Notes: generated from the sequence alone by a model not told the origin. Counted from the stretch's first letter, positions 52,727-61,746 are shown. The stretch: 64,000 nt of DNA from Chthoniobacterales bacterium (GCA_035274845.1 DATENU010000006.1:1-64000), one strand, 5' to 3'. Numbers and translations: made by a program.

Positions 52727-52800
52727 CGCGCCCAGGAGGACTCGAACCTCCGACCGTCGGATTAGAAATCCGATGCTCTATCCGGCTGAGCTATGAGCGC
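52727..52800 (-). tRNA. tRNA-Arg (anticodon TCT)
   Basis: On the minus strand the cloverleaf is complete: acceptor GCGCTCA pairing with TGGGCGC, D arm with AGCTCAGCCGG, anticodon stem TCGGA/TCCGA enclosing TTTCTAA (anticodon TCT), and T arm with GGTTCGAGTCC. The discriminator is G and the 3' CCA is not encoded. It reads AGA codons. Confidence 0.96.
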
Positions 52801-52892
52801 AGGAAGAGAATTATTCCCCCGCGCCAGCGCAGAAATCCAGTCTTATTGGCCCGCGGCCAATCGGGATGTAAGAGCGCGGAGGCGGTTTGCGC

Positions 52893-54875
52893 CTATTGAA
52901 GCGTGTAAGCTTCGACGACGGCGACGCCGGTCGTGTTGTTCGATCCCCGCACAATCACGGTGTAGCTGCCGGGCGCCAGGGTTTGGACGAGGGCCGATTC
53001 GAAATCGTTCACGGGCGGGATGCCGGTCGCCTCGATTTCTCCCTGCTGGCTGCCACCGGTCAAGCGAATCTTCCAGTTGTCGTTGGAGGCAATCGTGGCA
53101 CCGAAGGCGTCGTGCAGTTCCAGGTTCGGATCCTGCAAGGCATTCGCGATACCGACCGTGCTCAACGTGGGACCGATGGCGCGCACAATGACTCTCGCGC
53201 TTCCGCCGCCGCCGCCGCCACTCACAATCAATCCACCGATCATGACGTTGTTGCCCGTGTCGACAAATCCGCGCGTGCTGATATTGGCGAGTTTGGAATT
53301 AACGGCTTGATCGAGGTCGTAGACTTCCACCACGCCGACGCCAGTGCCGTTGTTTCTGCCCGAAAGAATGGCGGTGTATGCCCCGGGCGCGAGGGTAGTA
53401 ACGATCGCGGATTCCGAATCGTTCGACGGCTGAAGCCCTGTCGCTTCCACCGCCGCCTGATTTTGTTTCCAGTTATCGTTGGTCGCGACGGTCAGATTCC
53501 CCTGATGCAGTTCCAGAACCGGATCCTGAAGAGTGGCTCCGACCCCGCTGAGCGATGGCCCGATTCCGCGAATGATGACTTTCTTTGGGTCGGTGCCATT
53601 GATGATAAATCCGCCGATCAACACGTTGTCGTCCGTGAGAACTTGAAGGCGGGTCGAGATGTTGAGCACGTCCCGGGGAGGGGCTTGGTTCAAGCGAAAG
53701 ACAGTGCCATGAAAATAGCGGCCGCCGGATTCCGTCGCCCCGTAGAGACTATGCTCCGCGCCCTCAAAAGGACGGCTGGGATGGGTGCCGGTGGCGTCCC
53801 CGTCGAAAGCGTAAACGTTCACCTGCCCGGTGGGAGTGATTCTAAAGATGTTTCCAGCCTGGGGAATTCCGCCGTCCTTTGTCGTTCCATAAACGCTGCC
53901 GTCGGTGCTGGCGACAAGTCCGACGGTGTCGGTGCCATTCGTGCCATCGAGAACGTACATCGTGCTTCGCTGACCGGCCGGAGTGATCTTGAAAACCGAG
54001 TTTGGGGTTCCAGCGCTTGTCATTCCGTAAAGGTTGCCGTCCTGGCCCTGGATAACGCCCCAGGGGTTGCCGTTATTGGCGCCGCCCGTAAACGAATAAA
54101 GCGTCGTTAATGTCCCGGAAGGCGTGATCTTGAAAACGCTGCCGTAGCCGTTGAAAATATTTGCCGGGGATTCGGGGCCATATTGGGCGCTGCCATAGAA
54201 ATTGCCGTCCGCTCCCTGGACCACGGCATTGGGGAAACTTCCGTCCGCTCCGCCGGTAAAGGTGTAAAGGGTGGTGAACACGCCGGCCGGGGTCAGCCTG
54301 AAGAATATCCCGGGGTTATGCATGGTTGGTGGGTGATTGAAAAAGCCGCCGCTCGAATCGCCCGCCGCAGTCCCATAAAAGTTGCCGTCCGCTGCCTGGA
54401 TGAGGCTGGTGGCGTGCGTGCCTTTTCCATCCTGAAACAGGTACAAGGGAGTGAAGACGCCTGCAGGCGTGAGCTTGTAAATCATTCCATTCAGATCGCC
54501 GACTGCCTTGGGTGCGGTCGCGCCGTAGAGGTTTCCGTCGGCGCCTCCGATAAGCACCGTCGGATTAGCCTCCTCCTGGGTAAGGGCGTGAAAATCGTAA
54601 ACAACGCCAACGGTGCCGTCCGTAGCTACTTTCCAGACGGCTCCATGGCTGGAACCGCCGTTGAAAGTGCCGTAGGCAGTTCCATATAACGTCCCGTCCG
54701 GAAGCCGGACCTGGGGCGAGACGGGAAGTGAAATGGTCAGAGAGGACATGGTCTCGATCGTGGCAGCCTGGGATGACATGCCCAACACCGCCATTCCGAG
54801 GATTGCTCCCTTCAGCAGGCGCTTCTTGAGCTCGGCCAGCAACGGATGCGAAGAGTCTTTTTCGTCGATGATCAT
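52893..54875 (-). CDS. Secreted GloVer-repeat protein with two C-terminal beta domains
   Basis: 660 residues with a signal peptide (GAILGMAVLGMSSQA, cleavage about residue 37). Residues 60-400 hold about eight to nine copies of the Gloeo_Verruco (GloVer, TIGR03803-type) repeat, each with phrases such as GADGNLYGAT, GAVWKVATDG and TLYSFTGG. They probably form a beta propeller. The last 250 residues are two copies of a beta domain (VLIGGFIINGTDPKKVIIRG, then IGPSL and DNWK). The function is unknown; a cell-surface binding protein is plausible. The repeat is one reason I place the organism in Verrucomicrobiota. Start at 54875 or a few codons later. Confidence 0.9.
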   Translation of the reverse strand: MIIDEKDSSHPLLAELKKRLLKGAILGMAVLGMSSQAATIETMSSLTISLPVSPQVRLPDGTLYGTAYGTFNGGSSHGAVWKVATDGTVGVVYDFHALTQEEANPTVLIGGADGNLYGATAPKAVGDLNGMIYKLTPAGVFTPLYLFQDGKGTHATSLIQAADGNFYGTAAGDSSGGFFNHPPTMHNPGIFFRLTPAGVFTTLYTFTGGADGSFPNAVVQGADGNFYGSAQYGPESPANIFNGYGSVFKITPSGTLTTLYSFTGGANNGNPWGVIQGQDGNLYGMTSAGTPNSVFKITPAGQRSTMYVLDGTNGTDTVGLVASTDGSVYGTTKDGGIPQAGNIFRITPTGQVNVYAFDGDATGTHPSRPFEGAEHSLYGATESGGRYFHGTVFRLNQAPPRDVLNISTRLQVLTDDNVLIGGFIINGTDPKKVIIRGIGPSLSGVGATLQDPVLELHQGNLTVATNDNWKQNQAAVEATGLQPSNDSESAIVTTLAPGAYTAILSGRNNGTGVGVVEVYDLDQAVNSKLANISTRGFVDTGNNVMIGGLIVSGGGGGGSARVIVRAIGPTLSTVGIANALQDPNLELHDAFGATIASNDNWKIRLTGGSQQGEIEATGIPPVNDFESALVQTLAPGSYTVIVRGSNNTTGVAVVEAYTLQ

Positions 54876-54978
54876 ATGATTATTTCAGCAGGTTCGCGGT
54901 CACTTTGAAGAACGGTCATGCGCCGGGCAATCCGTAACTCTTTAAGGGTTCAGATTGCAACGATTCCCAAGCGCACCA

Positions 54979-55182
54979 CTAATCGGTTATCCGGTGTTTC
55001 AGCTCCCAAACACGGAGGGCCGCGAGGAGCAGACTCTTGGTGCGGGTGAGCGTCCCGACGGCGGGCAACTCTCTCACATTATTTTCCCGGTTGGCGGCCT
55101 TCCTCGGACGCCCCCGGCGCGCTTTCGTTTTGCCGACGCGGCGTGCGGTCTCGCTAATCGGGAGGTGACCACCATTATTCAT
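54979..55182 (-). CDS. Possible small basic protein with AT-hook-like motif
   Basis: A 67-residue frame (MNNGGHLPISETARRVGKTK, then RRGRPRKA). RGRP is the core of an AT-hook, and the protein is strongly basic, so DNA binding is possible. The frame is open further upstream through repeat sequence, which I exclude. It is not well supported; it may be noncoding sequence before the sppA operon. Confidence 0.35.
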   Translation of the reverse strand: MNNGGHLPISETARRVGKTKARRGRPRKAANRENNVRELPAVGTLTRTKSLLLAALRVWELKHRITD

Positions 55183-55228
55183 AACTACTAGAAAAGCAGC
55201 TTCTGAGCCAGCAGGCGGAAGAGGCGGA

Positions 55229-55313
55229 TGGAGTGGTGGAGTATTGGAGTGGTGCCAGATGAGAGGCAGCAATTGCTTCCCATTACTCCAGCACCCCAAT
55301 ACTCCATTCTCCC
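55229..55313. repeat. 8-bp-periodic inverted repeat upstream of sppA
   Basis: Left arm TGGAGTGG, TGGAGTAT, TGGAGTGG (55229-55252). Right arm ATTACTCC, AGCACCCC, AATACTCC, ATTCTCCC (55282-55313), the complement of the same unit. It resembles the 7-bp arrays in style but has an 8-bp period. It lies 50 bp before the sppA start, in its probable promoter region. Confidence 0.75.
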
Positions 55314-55365
55314 CCTTGAATTCCCCTTGTGTGTACTTCAGTTCTCCACCAGCTTGCCCCCTCTC

Positions 55366-56376
55366 ATGGAGGCCAATCGAAAACTCGGCTGTTTGAGCAT
55401 TTTTCTCTTCGTGGCCCTTTGCGCGAGCTTATTCCTGAACCTGGTCTTGGCGGCTACCTCTCTGCGCCGCTTCGGCGGCAATACCCGCGAAGAAGAGCCG
55501 ACGCCATCGTTTCGCGAAATCATCGTCCAACGCGGCCCTCGCGGCAGCAACGATAAGATCGCGGTTATCGCGATGCGCGGGCTGATCAGTTCGTCGCTTT
55601 CGGGGAATGTGGGCGACACCATGGTGGAAGACATGCGCCTGGCTCTTCAACAGGCGCGCGATGATTCGAATGTGCGCGCGATCGTGCTCGAAATCGATTC
55701 GCCGGGAGGAGAAGTGACGGCCTCCGACATTATCTACAACTGGGTGGTTAAAGCGCGGGCGCGAAAGCCGGTGGTCGTTTACATGGACTCCGTGGCGGCC
55801 TCGGGTGGGTACTACGTCGCGTGCGGTGGAAAATACCTGATGGCGAACGAGACCACCATCACCGGCAGTATCGGCGTGATCATTCAAACGCTTAACTACG
55901 AGCAACTCTTTAACAAAATTGGGCTGGCTTCGGTCACCTTCAAAAGCGGGAAGTTCAAGGACATCCTCAATGGCGGCCGCCAGATGACTCCGGAAGAGCG
56001 GGAGTTTGTCCAAAATTTCGTCATGAAAACCTACGACAAATTTCTCGGCGTCGTGGCGCAGGAACGCCATTTCCCGGCCGACCAGCTGCGCAACACGATA
56101 GCGGACGGACGCATTCTTTCCGGTAAGGACGCGCTCGAGAACAAGTTGATCGATGGCGTGGGCCAAATTGAAGACGCCTTTGCCAAAGCGAAAGAGCTCG
56201 GCAAGTCGCCTAATGCGACGGTCGTTAAATATGGGCCGCCCTACAGCTTCAGCCGTTTCCTGCGGGCCTTCGGGAGTACAAACGGTTCGAAACTCGAGCT
56301 GACGCTGCCAAAGCAATTAATGCCGCAGCTGGAAACCGGGCATGCTTATTTTTTGCCGAGCTTCTACGCTCCGTAG
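55366..56376 (+). CDS. sppA: Signal peptide peptidase SppA (S49)
   Basis: A 336-residue membrane-anchored serine peptidase. One N-terminal helix (LSIFLFVALCASLFLNLVLA, about 10-29) is followed by the S49 domain with the catalytic Ser146 in SVAASGGYY and Lys198 in KSGKFKD, matching the B. subtilis S147/K199 pair. It degrades leftover signal peptides and some membrane-inserted antimicrobial peptides. The start MEANRKL at 55366 excludes upstream repeat sequence. It is the first gene of a run ending with alr. Confidence 0.93.
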   Translation: MEANRKLGCLSIFLFVALCASLFLNLVLAATSLRRFGGNTREEEPTPSFREIIVQRGPRGSNDKIAVIAMRGLISSSLSGNVGDTMVEDMRLALQQARDDSNVRAIVLEIDSPGGEVTASDIIYNWVVKARARKPVVVYMDSVAASGGYYVACGGKYLMANETTITGSIGVIIQTLNYEQLFNKIGLASVTFKSGKFKDILNGGRQMTPEEREFVQNFVMKTYDKFLGVVAQERHFPADQLRNTIADGRILSGKDALENKLIDGVGQIEDAFAKAKELGKSPNATVVKYGPPYSFSRFLRAFGSTNGSKLELTLPKQLMPQLETGHAYFLPSFYAP

Positions 56377-56391
56377 AGCGCGGGTCGCCGC

Positions 56392-57204
56392 ATGACCGTC
56401 GACGGCTTGTTTCCGGCGCTCAACATTGTATTCAGCGCGTTTTTTATTGTCGTCGGCGTCTACATTTACGCTTCACTGCTTTGGCAAATCGGCGCCCGCG
56501 TTCCAAATTCCGAGCCACCTCCGTTTCGGACGTTCGGCGTCCCGGAAGCGATTGTTGGCCTCGTGATCATCAGCTTTTTCCTGGTCACGCTGGCCGCAGC
56601 CCCCGCCCATGACGTTTCGCGAATGCGAAGCCGCGACCTCATTGCCAGCGGCAGTTTCACGGTTGGCCTCTTGCTGGCGCTGGCAGGGTTTCTTCGTCTG
56701 CGCCGGCTTGATCTCGGTTCGTTAGGCGGATTTTCCAGGATCGGTTTTTTTCGGACCGTGGTGACCGGCGCGATTCTTATGCTCGCCGCCTATCCGCTTG
56801 TCATCCTTGCGGATTTCTTCACCCAGCGTCTCCTCCGCGGCCCACCGCAACGACAGGCGATTGTGGAGATGTTCAGTGAATCAAGCACGATCGAGCAGCG
56901 GATCCTCATCATTATCCTCGCGATCTCCCTGGCGCCGTTGGCAGAAGAATTCATTTTTCGATTTTTTCTCTACGGCGTCGCGAAGCGTTATTTCGGGCGG
57001 GTGATCGCTCTGGTTGTGACTTCGCTCCTGTTTGCTGCAGTCCACGGGCATTTGCCCTCGTTTGCGCCACTCCTGGTCCTCGGAAGCTGTCTCGCGGTCG
57101 CCTACGAATGGAGCGGGTCCATCCTCGTTCCGATGACGATGCATGCGATGTTCAATGCAGTCACTTTGACGGCGCTTGCGTTCCCCGAGCGCTTTCCATC
57201 ATGA
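56392..57204 (+). CDS. CPBP-family intramembrane metalloprotease
   Basis: A 270-residue polytopic membrane protein of the CAAX/Abi (CPBP) group. The three active-site motifs are visible: EEFIFR (E-E-x3-R), a histidine in LLFAAVHGHLP and MHAMFNAV (H-x3-N). These enzymes cleave in the membrane; bacterial substrates are mostly unknown, with roles in bacteriocin immunity and signalling. The stop overlaps the thiL ATG. Position in a housekeeping operon suggests a core rather than an accessory role. Confidence 0.88.
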   Translation: MTVDGLFPALNIVFSAFFIVVGVYIYASLLWQIGARVPNSEPPPFRTFGVPEAIVGLVIISFFLVTLAAAPAHDVSRMRSRDLIASGSFTVGLLLALAGFLRLRRLDLGSLGGFSRIGFFRTVVTGAILMLAAYPLVILADFFTQRLLRGPPQRQAIVEMFSESSTIEQRILIIILAISLAPLAEEFIFRFFLYGVAKRYFGRVIALVVTSLLFAAVHGHLPSFAPLLVLGSCLAVAYEWSGSILVPMTMHAMFNAVTLTALAFPERFPS

Positions 57205-58091
57205 AGCTGCGAGAGGTCGGGGAGGACGGCCTGCTCGACCAACTCCTGCCGTTGCTCCCGCGTAATCGCGAAGTAATTCTGGGCGCCGGTGACGACTGCG
57301 CGGTCGTCAAATCAGGAACCGCCTCCAAGCTCCACCTTCTGAAGACCGATTGCCTGGTCGAGGGGATTCATTTTGCGAAGGACACGCGGCCGGAGCAGGT
57401 AGGATGGAAAGCGATGGCGCGACCGTTGAGTGATTTCGCGGCAATGTCGGGCGTGCCCCAATTTGCGCTTGTTACCCTGATCGTTCCGTCGAGGACGTCT
57501 CTGACCTGGGTCAAAAAGCTGTATCAAGGGATTCGGAAAGCAGCTCGCGCTTTCGGCGTGGCCGTCATCGGCGGAGAGACCAGCCGAACGAAAGGGCCCG
57601 CGGTTATTTCGGTCGCGGTCACCGGATTTGTTGAAAAAGGGAGATGGGTCAGCCGGGCCGGCGGAAAAGTGAACGACGAAATCTTTGTTACCGGTCGTCT
57701 GGGAGGGTCATTGGGTGGGCGTCACCTCCGATTCGTCCCGCGGATCGCCGAATCGCGCTGGCTGACGCAAAACTTCCGGGTTCACGCCATGATGGACTTG
57801 AGCGACGGGCTCGGCGCCGATCTGCCGCGTCTGGCCCGGGCCAGTAAAGTCGGATTCGAGATCGACCAAAAGACATTGCCCCTGAATCCCGGCTGCACTA
57901 TTCGCCAGGCCATTTCCGATGGAGAAGACTACGAATTGCTCTTCACCCTTGCTCCCAAAGATTCCCGCTTATTGTCCTCCCGCTGGTCCAGGAATTTCCC
58001 AAACATTCCTCTCACACGCATCGGCCGGCTCAATCGACAATCGAAAATCGAAAATCGAAAATTCCCAAGTGGCTACCTGCATTTCCGATAG
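57201..58091 (+). CDS. thiL: Thiamine-monophosphate kinase
   Basis: A 296-residue ThiL: GAGDDCAVV near residue 29, KTDCLVEGIHF, GWKAMARPLSDFAAMSG, and MMDLSDGLGADLPR. It phosphorylates thiamine monophosphate to the active diphosphate. The ATG overlaps the CPBP gene stop as ATGA. Its last 20 residues (NRQSKIENRKFPSGYLHFR) are read largely from the 7-bp repeat at 58031-58065, so the natural C-terminus was shorter. That extension now overlaps the tsaE start. Confidence 0.92.
   Translation: MKLREVGEDGLLDQLLPLLPRNREVILGAGDDCAVVKSGTASKLHLLKTDCLVEGIHFAKDTRPEQVGWKAMARPLSDFAAMSGVPQFALVTLIVPSRTSLTWVKKLYQGIRKAARAFGVAVIGGETSRTKGPAVISVAVTGFVEKGRWVSRAGGKVNDEIFVTGRLGGSLGGRHLRFVPRIAESRWLTQNFRVHAMMDLSDGLGADLPRLARASKVGFEIDQKTLPLNPGCTIRQAISDGEDYELLFTLAPKDSRLLSSRWSRNFPNIPLTRIGRLNRQSKIENRKFPSGYLHFR
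58031..58065. repeat. 7-bp-periodic repeat (AATCGAA) at the thiL-tsaE junction
   Basis: CAATCGA, CAATCGA, AAATCGA, AAATCGA, AAATTCC. This is the same unit as at 24801-24835. It codes S-K-I-E-N-R-K at the end of thiL and lies just before the tsaE GTG. Confidence 0.85.
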
Positions 58092-58497
58092 TCCTGCCGA
58101 AACGGAAACGGCCGGTCGCCGATTCGCCTCTAACTTGCCGGCGGGGACGGTCGTCGCCCTGGTTGGACCGCTCGGCGCGGGGAAGACCCAGTTCGTCAAG
58201 GGCCTGGTGGCAGAGATCGGCGCCCCCCTTCCCGTGACGAGCCCGACCTTCACGCTCATCCACGAATACACCGGCGGGCGAGTCCCAATTTATCACTTCG
58301 ATTTTTTCCGGATCGATGATCGCCAATCCGCGGAGCGGCTCGGCCTGGATGAATATTTCTTCGGCGACGGCATCTCGGTCGTCGAGTGGGCGGACAAGTT
58401 CCCGGAGCTTATTCCGCCTGGGGCGCGCTGGATTTCCTTGGAGCCGAAATCTGAGACCAATCGCTGGATTACCATTCGTGAAGATCCTGGCACTTGA
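58069..58497 (+). CDS. tsaE: tRNA threonylcarbamoyladenosine ATPase TsaE
   Basis: A 142-residue P-loop protein: LVGPLGAGKTQFVKGL (Walker A at about 32-40), VTSPTFTLIHEY and HFDFFRIDD, then VVEWADKFPELIP. TsaE is an essential partner of TsaB/TsaD in making t6A at position 37 of ANN-decoding tRNAs. I start at the GTG at 58069 (VATCISD), right after the repeat; the frame is open further upstream through the thiL end. It overlaps tsaB by 20 bp. tsaD is not in the window. Confidence 0.93.
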   Translation: MATCISDSPAETETAGRRFASNLPAGTVVALVGPLGAGKTQFVKGLVAEIGAPLPVTSPTFTLIHEYTGGRVPIYHFDFFRIDDRQSAERLGLDEYFFGDGISVVEWADKFPELIPPGARWISLEPKSETNRWITIREDPGT

Positions 58498-59083
58498 ACT
58501 CTCCAGCGCGCGCGGCAGCGTGGCGTGGCGCGACGGCGATCTCGAATGGGCGCGGCAATGGCCGAATAACCGCAAGAACTCCGGCGAGTTTTTCCAGAAC
58601 CTGGCGGACGCGCAGAAGCAATTTGGCCCGCCGGCCCGGATTGTGGTGGGCCTCGGACCCGGTTCCTACGCGGGAACCCGGATAGCGATTTCCACAGCCA
58701 TCGGTTTGCAGTTGGCCACCAAGGCAGAGCTGGTCGGACTGTCGTCGCTTTGCGCTGTCGAATGCGACGCGCCGGCCTACGCCGTCGTCGGGGACGCGCG
58801 CCGGCAATCGTTCTTCCTGGCGCAGGTGCGCGATCGAATCGTATCGGTTCCGCCCGCTCTGCAAAGCGAAGCGGCACTCCGCAGCGCTCTTGCCGCTTTG
58901 AACGATCAGGTACCCGTTTTCGCCATGGAAGAATTACGGCAATTCGACGGCGTGCCGGTCCGATACCCGTCCGCCGAAATCCTGGCGCGGCTTGCCGCGG
59001 AGAGGAATCGCGAGTTTGTTCAGCCGCCGCTCGAACCAATTTACCTTCGCGAGCCGCACATTACGATACCGAGACAAAGATGA
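58478..59083 (+). CDS. tsaB: tRNA threonylcarbamoyladenosine protein TsaB
   Basis: A 201-residue ASKHA-fold protein (YeaZ). The start VKILALELSSARGSVAW, VGLGPGSYAGTRIAISTAIG and VVGDARRQSFF are family signatures. It dimerises with TsaD in the t6A complex. The GTG at 58478 overlaps the end of tsaE; its stop overlaps the alr ATG. Translation of thiL, tsaE, tsaB and alr is thus coupled throughout. Confidence 0.92.
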   Translation: MKILALELSSARGSVAWRDGDLEWARQWPNNRKNSGEFFQNLADAQKQFGPPARIVVGLGPGSYAGTRIAISTAIGLQLATKAELVGLSSLCAVECDAPAYAVVGDARRQSFFLAQVRDRIVSVPPALQSEAALRSALAALNDQVPVFAMEELRQFDGVPVRYPSAEILARLAAERNREFVQPPLEPIYLREPHITIPRQR

Positions 59084-60171
59084 GTGAAACCTATCGCTGC
59101 TGGGCCGAGATCGATCGGAGCGCACTGCGCCATAACGCAGGCGTTGTCCGCGAGCGGATTGGCGCGGCGGAGATGCTCGCGGTGGTGAAGGCGAATGCTT
59201 ACGGGCACGGCCTCGTGGGTGTGGCCGAAGCGCTGGCGAGCGACGCGCAGCTCTTCGGCGTAGCGAATCTCGAGGAAGCGCTCGCGCTCCGCGCCGCCGG
59301 CCTGTCGCATCCGGTGATCACCCTCAGTCCAGCATTAGCGGAGGAACGACCAATCATCGTCGAGCGGAAGTTCATTCCTACGATTTCGGCGCTCGAAGAA
59401 GCCGAGGCGTTCGCTCGGCTCGGTCCGGTTTCAATCAATTTCAAAGTCGACACCGGAATGGGGCGGATGGGCGTGCCCGAAAACGAAAGCCTCGCGGTCT
59501 TCCGCAAAGTCGCGGCGTTGCCCAATGTGCGCGTCCACAGCATCTCCACCCACATGCCGGTCTCGAATGAAGACGCCGAGTACACGCGTGTCCAGCTAGA
59601 GCGATTTCGCAACGTCTTCGCGCAATTTCGCGCCGAAGTCCCCGGCGACTACAAAGCGCATGTCCTGCAAAGTGCTGGAACGCTGGCGTTCAATGATCCG
59701 CCGCCGGAGATCGTTCGCGCCGGGGTCATGCTCTACGGAATTTCGCCGTTGCCCGAATTCCAAAAGATCCTCAAGCCGGTGATGACCTGGAAGGCGCGCA
59801 TCGCTTTGATTCGGGAAATGCCGGCTGGCCACGGGATCAGTTACGGCCGCACTTTCATCACGCCGCGCCCGATGCGGGTGGCCACGCTTTCGGCCGGTTA
59901 TGCCGACGGTTATCCGAGGCATCTTTCCAATCGCGAGGCAGCCATCCTGGTCCGGGGCCAGCGGTGTCCCCTTCTCGGACGCGTGACAATGGATTTGATG
60001 ATGATCGATGTCTCCCACCTCAAGGACGCCCAGGTTGGAGACGAAGCAGTCCTGCTGGGCCGCCAGGGAGATGAGGAGGTTTCTGCGACCGAACTCGGAG
60101 ACCGCGCTGGGACGATCTCGTGGGAAATTGTGACGCGCGTCGGCACCCGCGTCCGCCGCGTCTTCATATGA
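59080..60171 (+). CDS. alr: Alanine racemase
   Basis: A 363-residue fold-type III PLP enzyme. The PLP lysine is K37 in AVVKANAYGHG and the catalytic tyrosine is in LSAGYADGYPR (near residue 270); VDTGMGRMGV and GRVTMDLMMIDVSH are also conserved. It interconverts L- and D-alanine for peptidoglycan. The ATG overlaps the tsaB stop. This is the last gene of the operon that begins with sppA. Confidence 0.95.
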   Translation: MSETYRCWAEIDRSALRHNAGVVRERIGAAEMLAVVKANAYGHGLVGVAEALASDAQLFGVANLEEALALRAAGLSHPVITLSPALAEERPIIVERKFIPTISALEEAEAFARLGPVSINFKVDTGMGRMGVPENESLAVFRKVAALPNVRVHSISTHMPVSNEDAEYTRVQLERFRNVFAQFRAEVPGDYKAHVLQSAGTLAFNDPPPEIVRAGVMLYGISPLPEFQKILKPVMTWKARIALIREMPAGHGISYGRTFITPRPMRVATLSAGYADGYPRHLSNREAAILVRGQRCPLLGRVTMDLMMIDVSHLKDAQVGDEAVLLGRQGDEEVSATELGDRAGTISWEIVTRVGTRVRRVFI

Positions 60172-60217
60172 TGGCGTTGGCAGGTCTCGGCGGTGCGTGT
60201 ATTTGTGAGCAGCAGCG

Positions 60218-60583
60218 ATGTTCCAGATCATCTTCAACGAACTAAGCGCCGCGGAAATGTCGGCCCTGCCGAAGACGCTCCAGTTGGAGTTGCTGGCCGA
60301 ATTCCAAATCCTGCCCGAGGACCTTGATAATCTGGACGCCAGCCGGTTCGGGGTGATCGAGCGGGAAGGAAAAAAGCTTCATCGCTATCGCGCGAAGGAT
60401 TACCGGATTTATTTCGAGAAGCGCGCGGAAGGAATCACCGTGCATCGGGTCCTCCACAAGAACACGTTCCGCGATTTTCTTTTCCGCAGTAAGCTGCCGA
60501 TGGCGGAAGACGATCAGCTCGGGAAAACGACCGAGTTTTGGAAGTTGATCGAGCAAGGCGAGCGAACCCGCAAAGCGTCGTGA
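60218..60583 (+). CDS. RelE-like protein coupled to an aminotransferase
   Basis: A 121-residue basic protein (MFQIIFNELSAAEMSALPKT). The segment KKLHRYRAKDYRIYFEKRAE and VHRVLHKNTFRDFLF fits the core of the RelE/ParE fold. It is longer than typical toxins and has no antitoxin gene beside it. Its stop overlaps the GTG of the next gene (GTGA). A housekeeping or regulatory role may be more likely than toxicity. Confidence 0.6.
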   Translation: MFQIIFNELSAAEMSALPKTLQLELLAEFQILPEDLDNLDASRFGVIEREGKKLHRYRAKDYRIYFEKRAEGITVHRVLHKNTFRDFLFRSKLPMAEDDQLGKTTEFWKLIEQGERTRKAS

Positions 60584-61746
60584 TCGAGCAGCTCGCTTCG
60601 GACGAGAACCTGCGCCGGCGGGAATTCCCGATCTGTGCGCGCAAAATCTATTGCGCCCATGCGGCGGATGCGCCTTTGCCGCGGCGGGTGGCCGACGCAA
60701 TGCAGGAATCGATCGAGCGCGCGTCGGTGGATCCGCGGGAGTACGAGAACGAGCTGGAGCGGATCGCGGAAACGCGGACGCTGGTGGCGCGGTTGCTGGG
60801 AAGCGGGGTAGACGAAATTGCCTTCACGGGGCCGACCGCAAGCGGGCTGAACGCAGTGGCCAACGGCCTCGATTGGAAGCCGGGTGACGAGGTCGTTTGC
60901 TACCTCGACGATTACCCGGCCAACGTTTATCCCTGGCTCGCTCTTGAGCGTCAGGGTGTCAGGCCGGTGCTGCTGGAAGCGGCTAGTATCGGAGAGATCA
61001 CTCCCGAAATCGTGGAGCGCGCCCTGACGAATCGGACGCGCGTGGTGGCGCTGGCGAGCGCGAACTATTGCAGCGGTTATCGCATCGATCTGGATGCGAT
61101 TGGCGCGCTTTGCGCCGGACGAGGCGTTCTGTTTTCAGTGGACGGAATCCAGACGCTGGGAGCTTTTCCAGTGCCGCTGGCAAACATCGATTTCCTCAGT
61201 GCCGGAGCCCAGAAATGGATGCTTGGTCCATCTGGCGCCGGGATCCTCTATATGAAGGAAAGCCGGCAGGAGTTGCTGCGCCCTGCGATCATCGGCGGCT
61301 GGAATGTGGTCTCGCCCAATTTTATCGCCCAGCGGGAAGTGAAGTTTGAAACCGGCGGCCGAAAATTCGAACCGGGCGCGTACACCCATAGCGTGATCGC
61401 CGGGTTACGGGCGGCGGTCGAACTGCTGCTGGAGGCAGGACCGAATGAGATCACGCGGAGGATTCAAGGGCTGAACCAGACGTTGCGCGATCAACTTACG
61501 CCGAGTGGTTTCGAGTTCCTGAGTCCCGAAGAAGAGAAAAACCGCAGCGGCATTCTGAGCTTTCGGCATCCACGGGTCGCGTCGGATCGGCTGTTGGAAA
61601 CGCTAACGAAAAACAACGTCGTCGTTTCGTTACGATTCGACCGCGCTGAACAAAGCTGGCTGCGGGTGAGCCCGCATTTTTACAACACGCCGGCGGAAAT
61701 TGAGCTCCTGATCGATTCTCTCGAACGAGATATCGCGATCGCCTAG
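60580..61746 (+). CDS. Class V aminotransferase, cysteine-desulfurase-like
   Basis: A 388-residue fold-type I PLP enzyme of the NifS/isopenicillin-N-epimerase group. Features: IAFTGPTASGLNAVANGL, SVDGIQTLGAFPV (PLP aspartate and glutamine) and the Schiff-base lysine in SAGAQKWMLGPSGAG. The GTG at 60580 is chosen from the GTGA overlap with the upstream gene. I do not see the conserved active-site cysteine loop of desulfurases, so a desulfurase, lyase or epimerase activity cannot be assigned. Confidence 0.83.
   Translation: MIEQLASDENLRRREFPICARKIYCAHAADAPLPRRVADAMQESIERASVDPREYENELERIAETRTLVARLLGSGVDEIAFTGPTASGLNAVANGLDWKPGDEVVCYLDDYPANVYPWLALERQGVRPVLLEAASIGEITPEIVERALTNRTRVVALASANYCSGYRIDLDAIGALCAGRGVLFSVDGIQTLGAFPVPLANIDFLSAGAQKWMLGPSGAGILYMKESRQELLRPAIIGGWNVVSPNFIAQREVKFETGGRKFEPGAYTHSVIAGLRAAVELLLEAGPNEITRRIQGLNQTLRDQLTPSGFEFLSPEEEKNRSGILSFRHPRVASDRLLETLTKNNVVVSLRFDRAEQSWLRVSPHFYNTPAEIELLIDSLERDIAIA

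Noticed and set aside
60218..61746. RelE-like protein and aminotransferase as a toxin-antitoxin pair
   Set aside because: The partner is a full-size PLP enzyme, not an antitoxin; the overlap shows only translational coupling.
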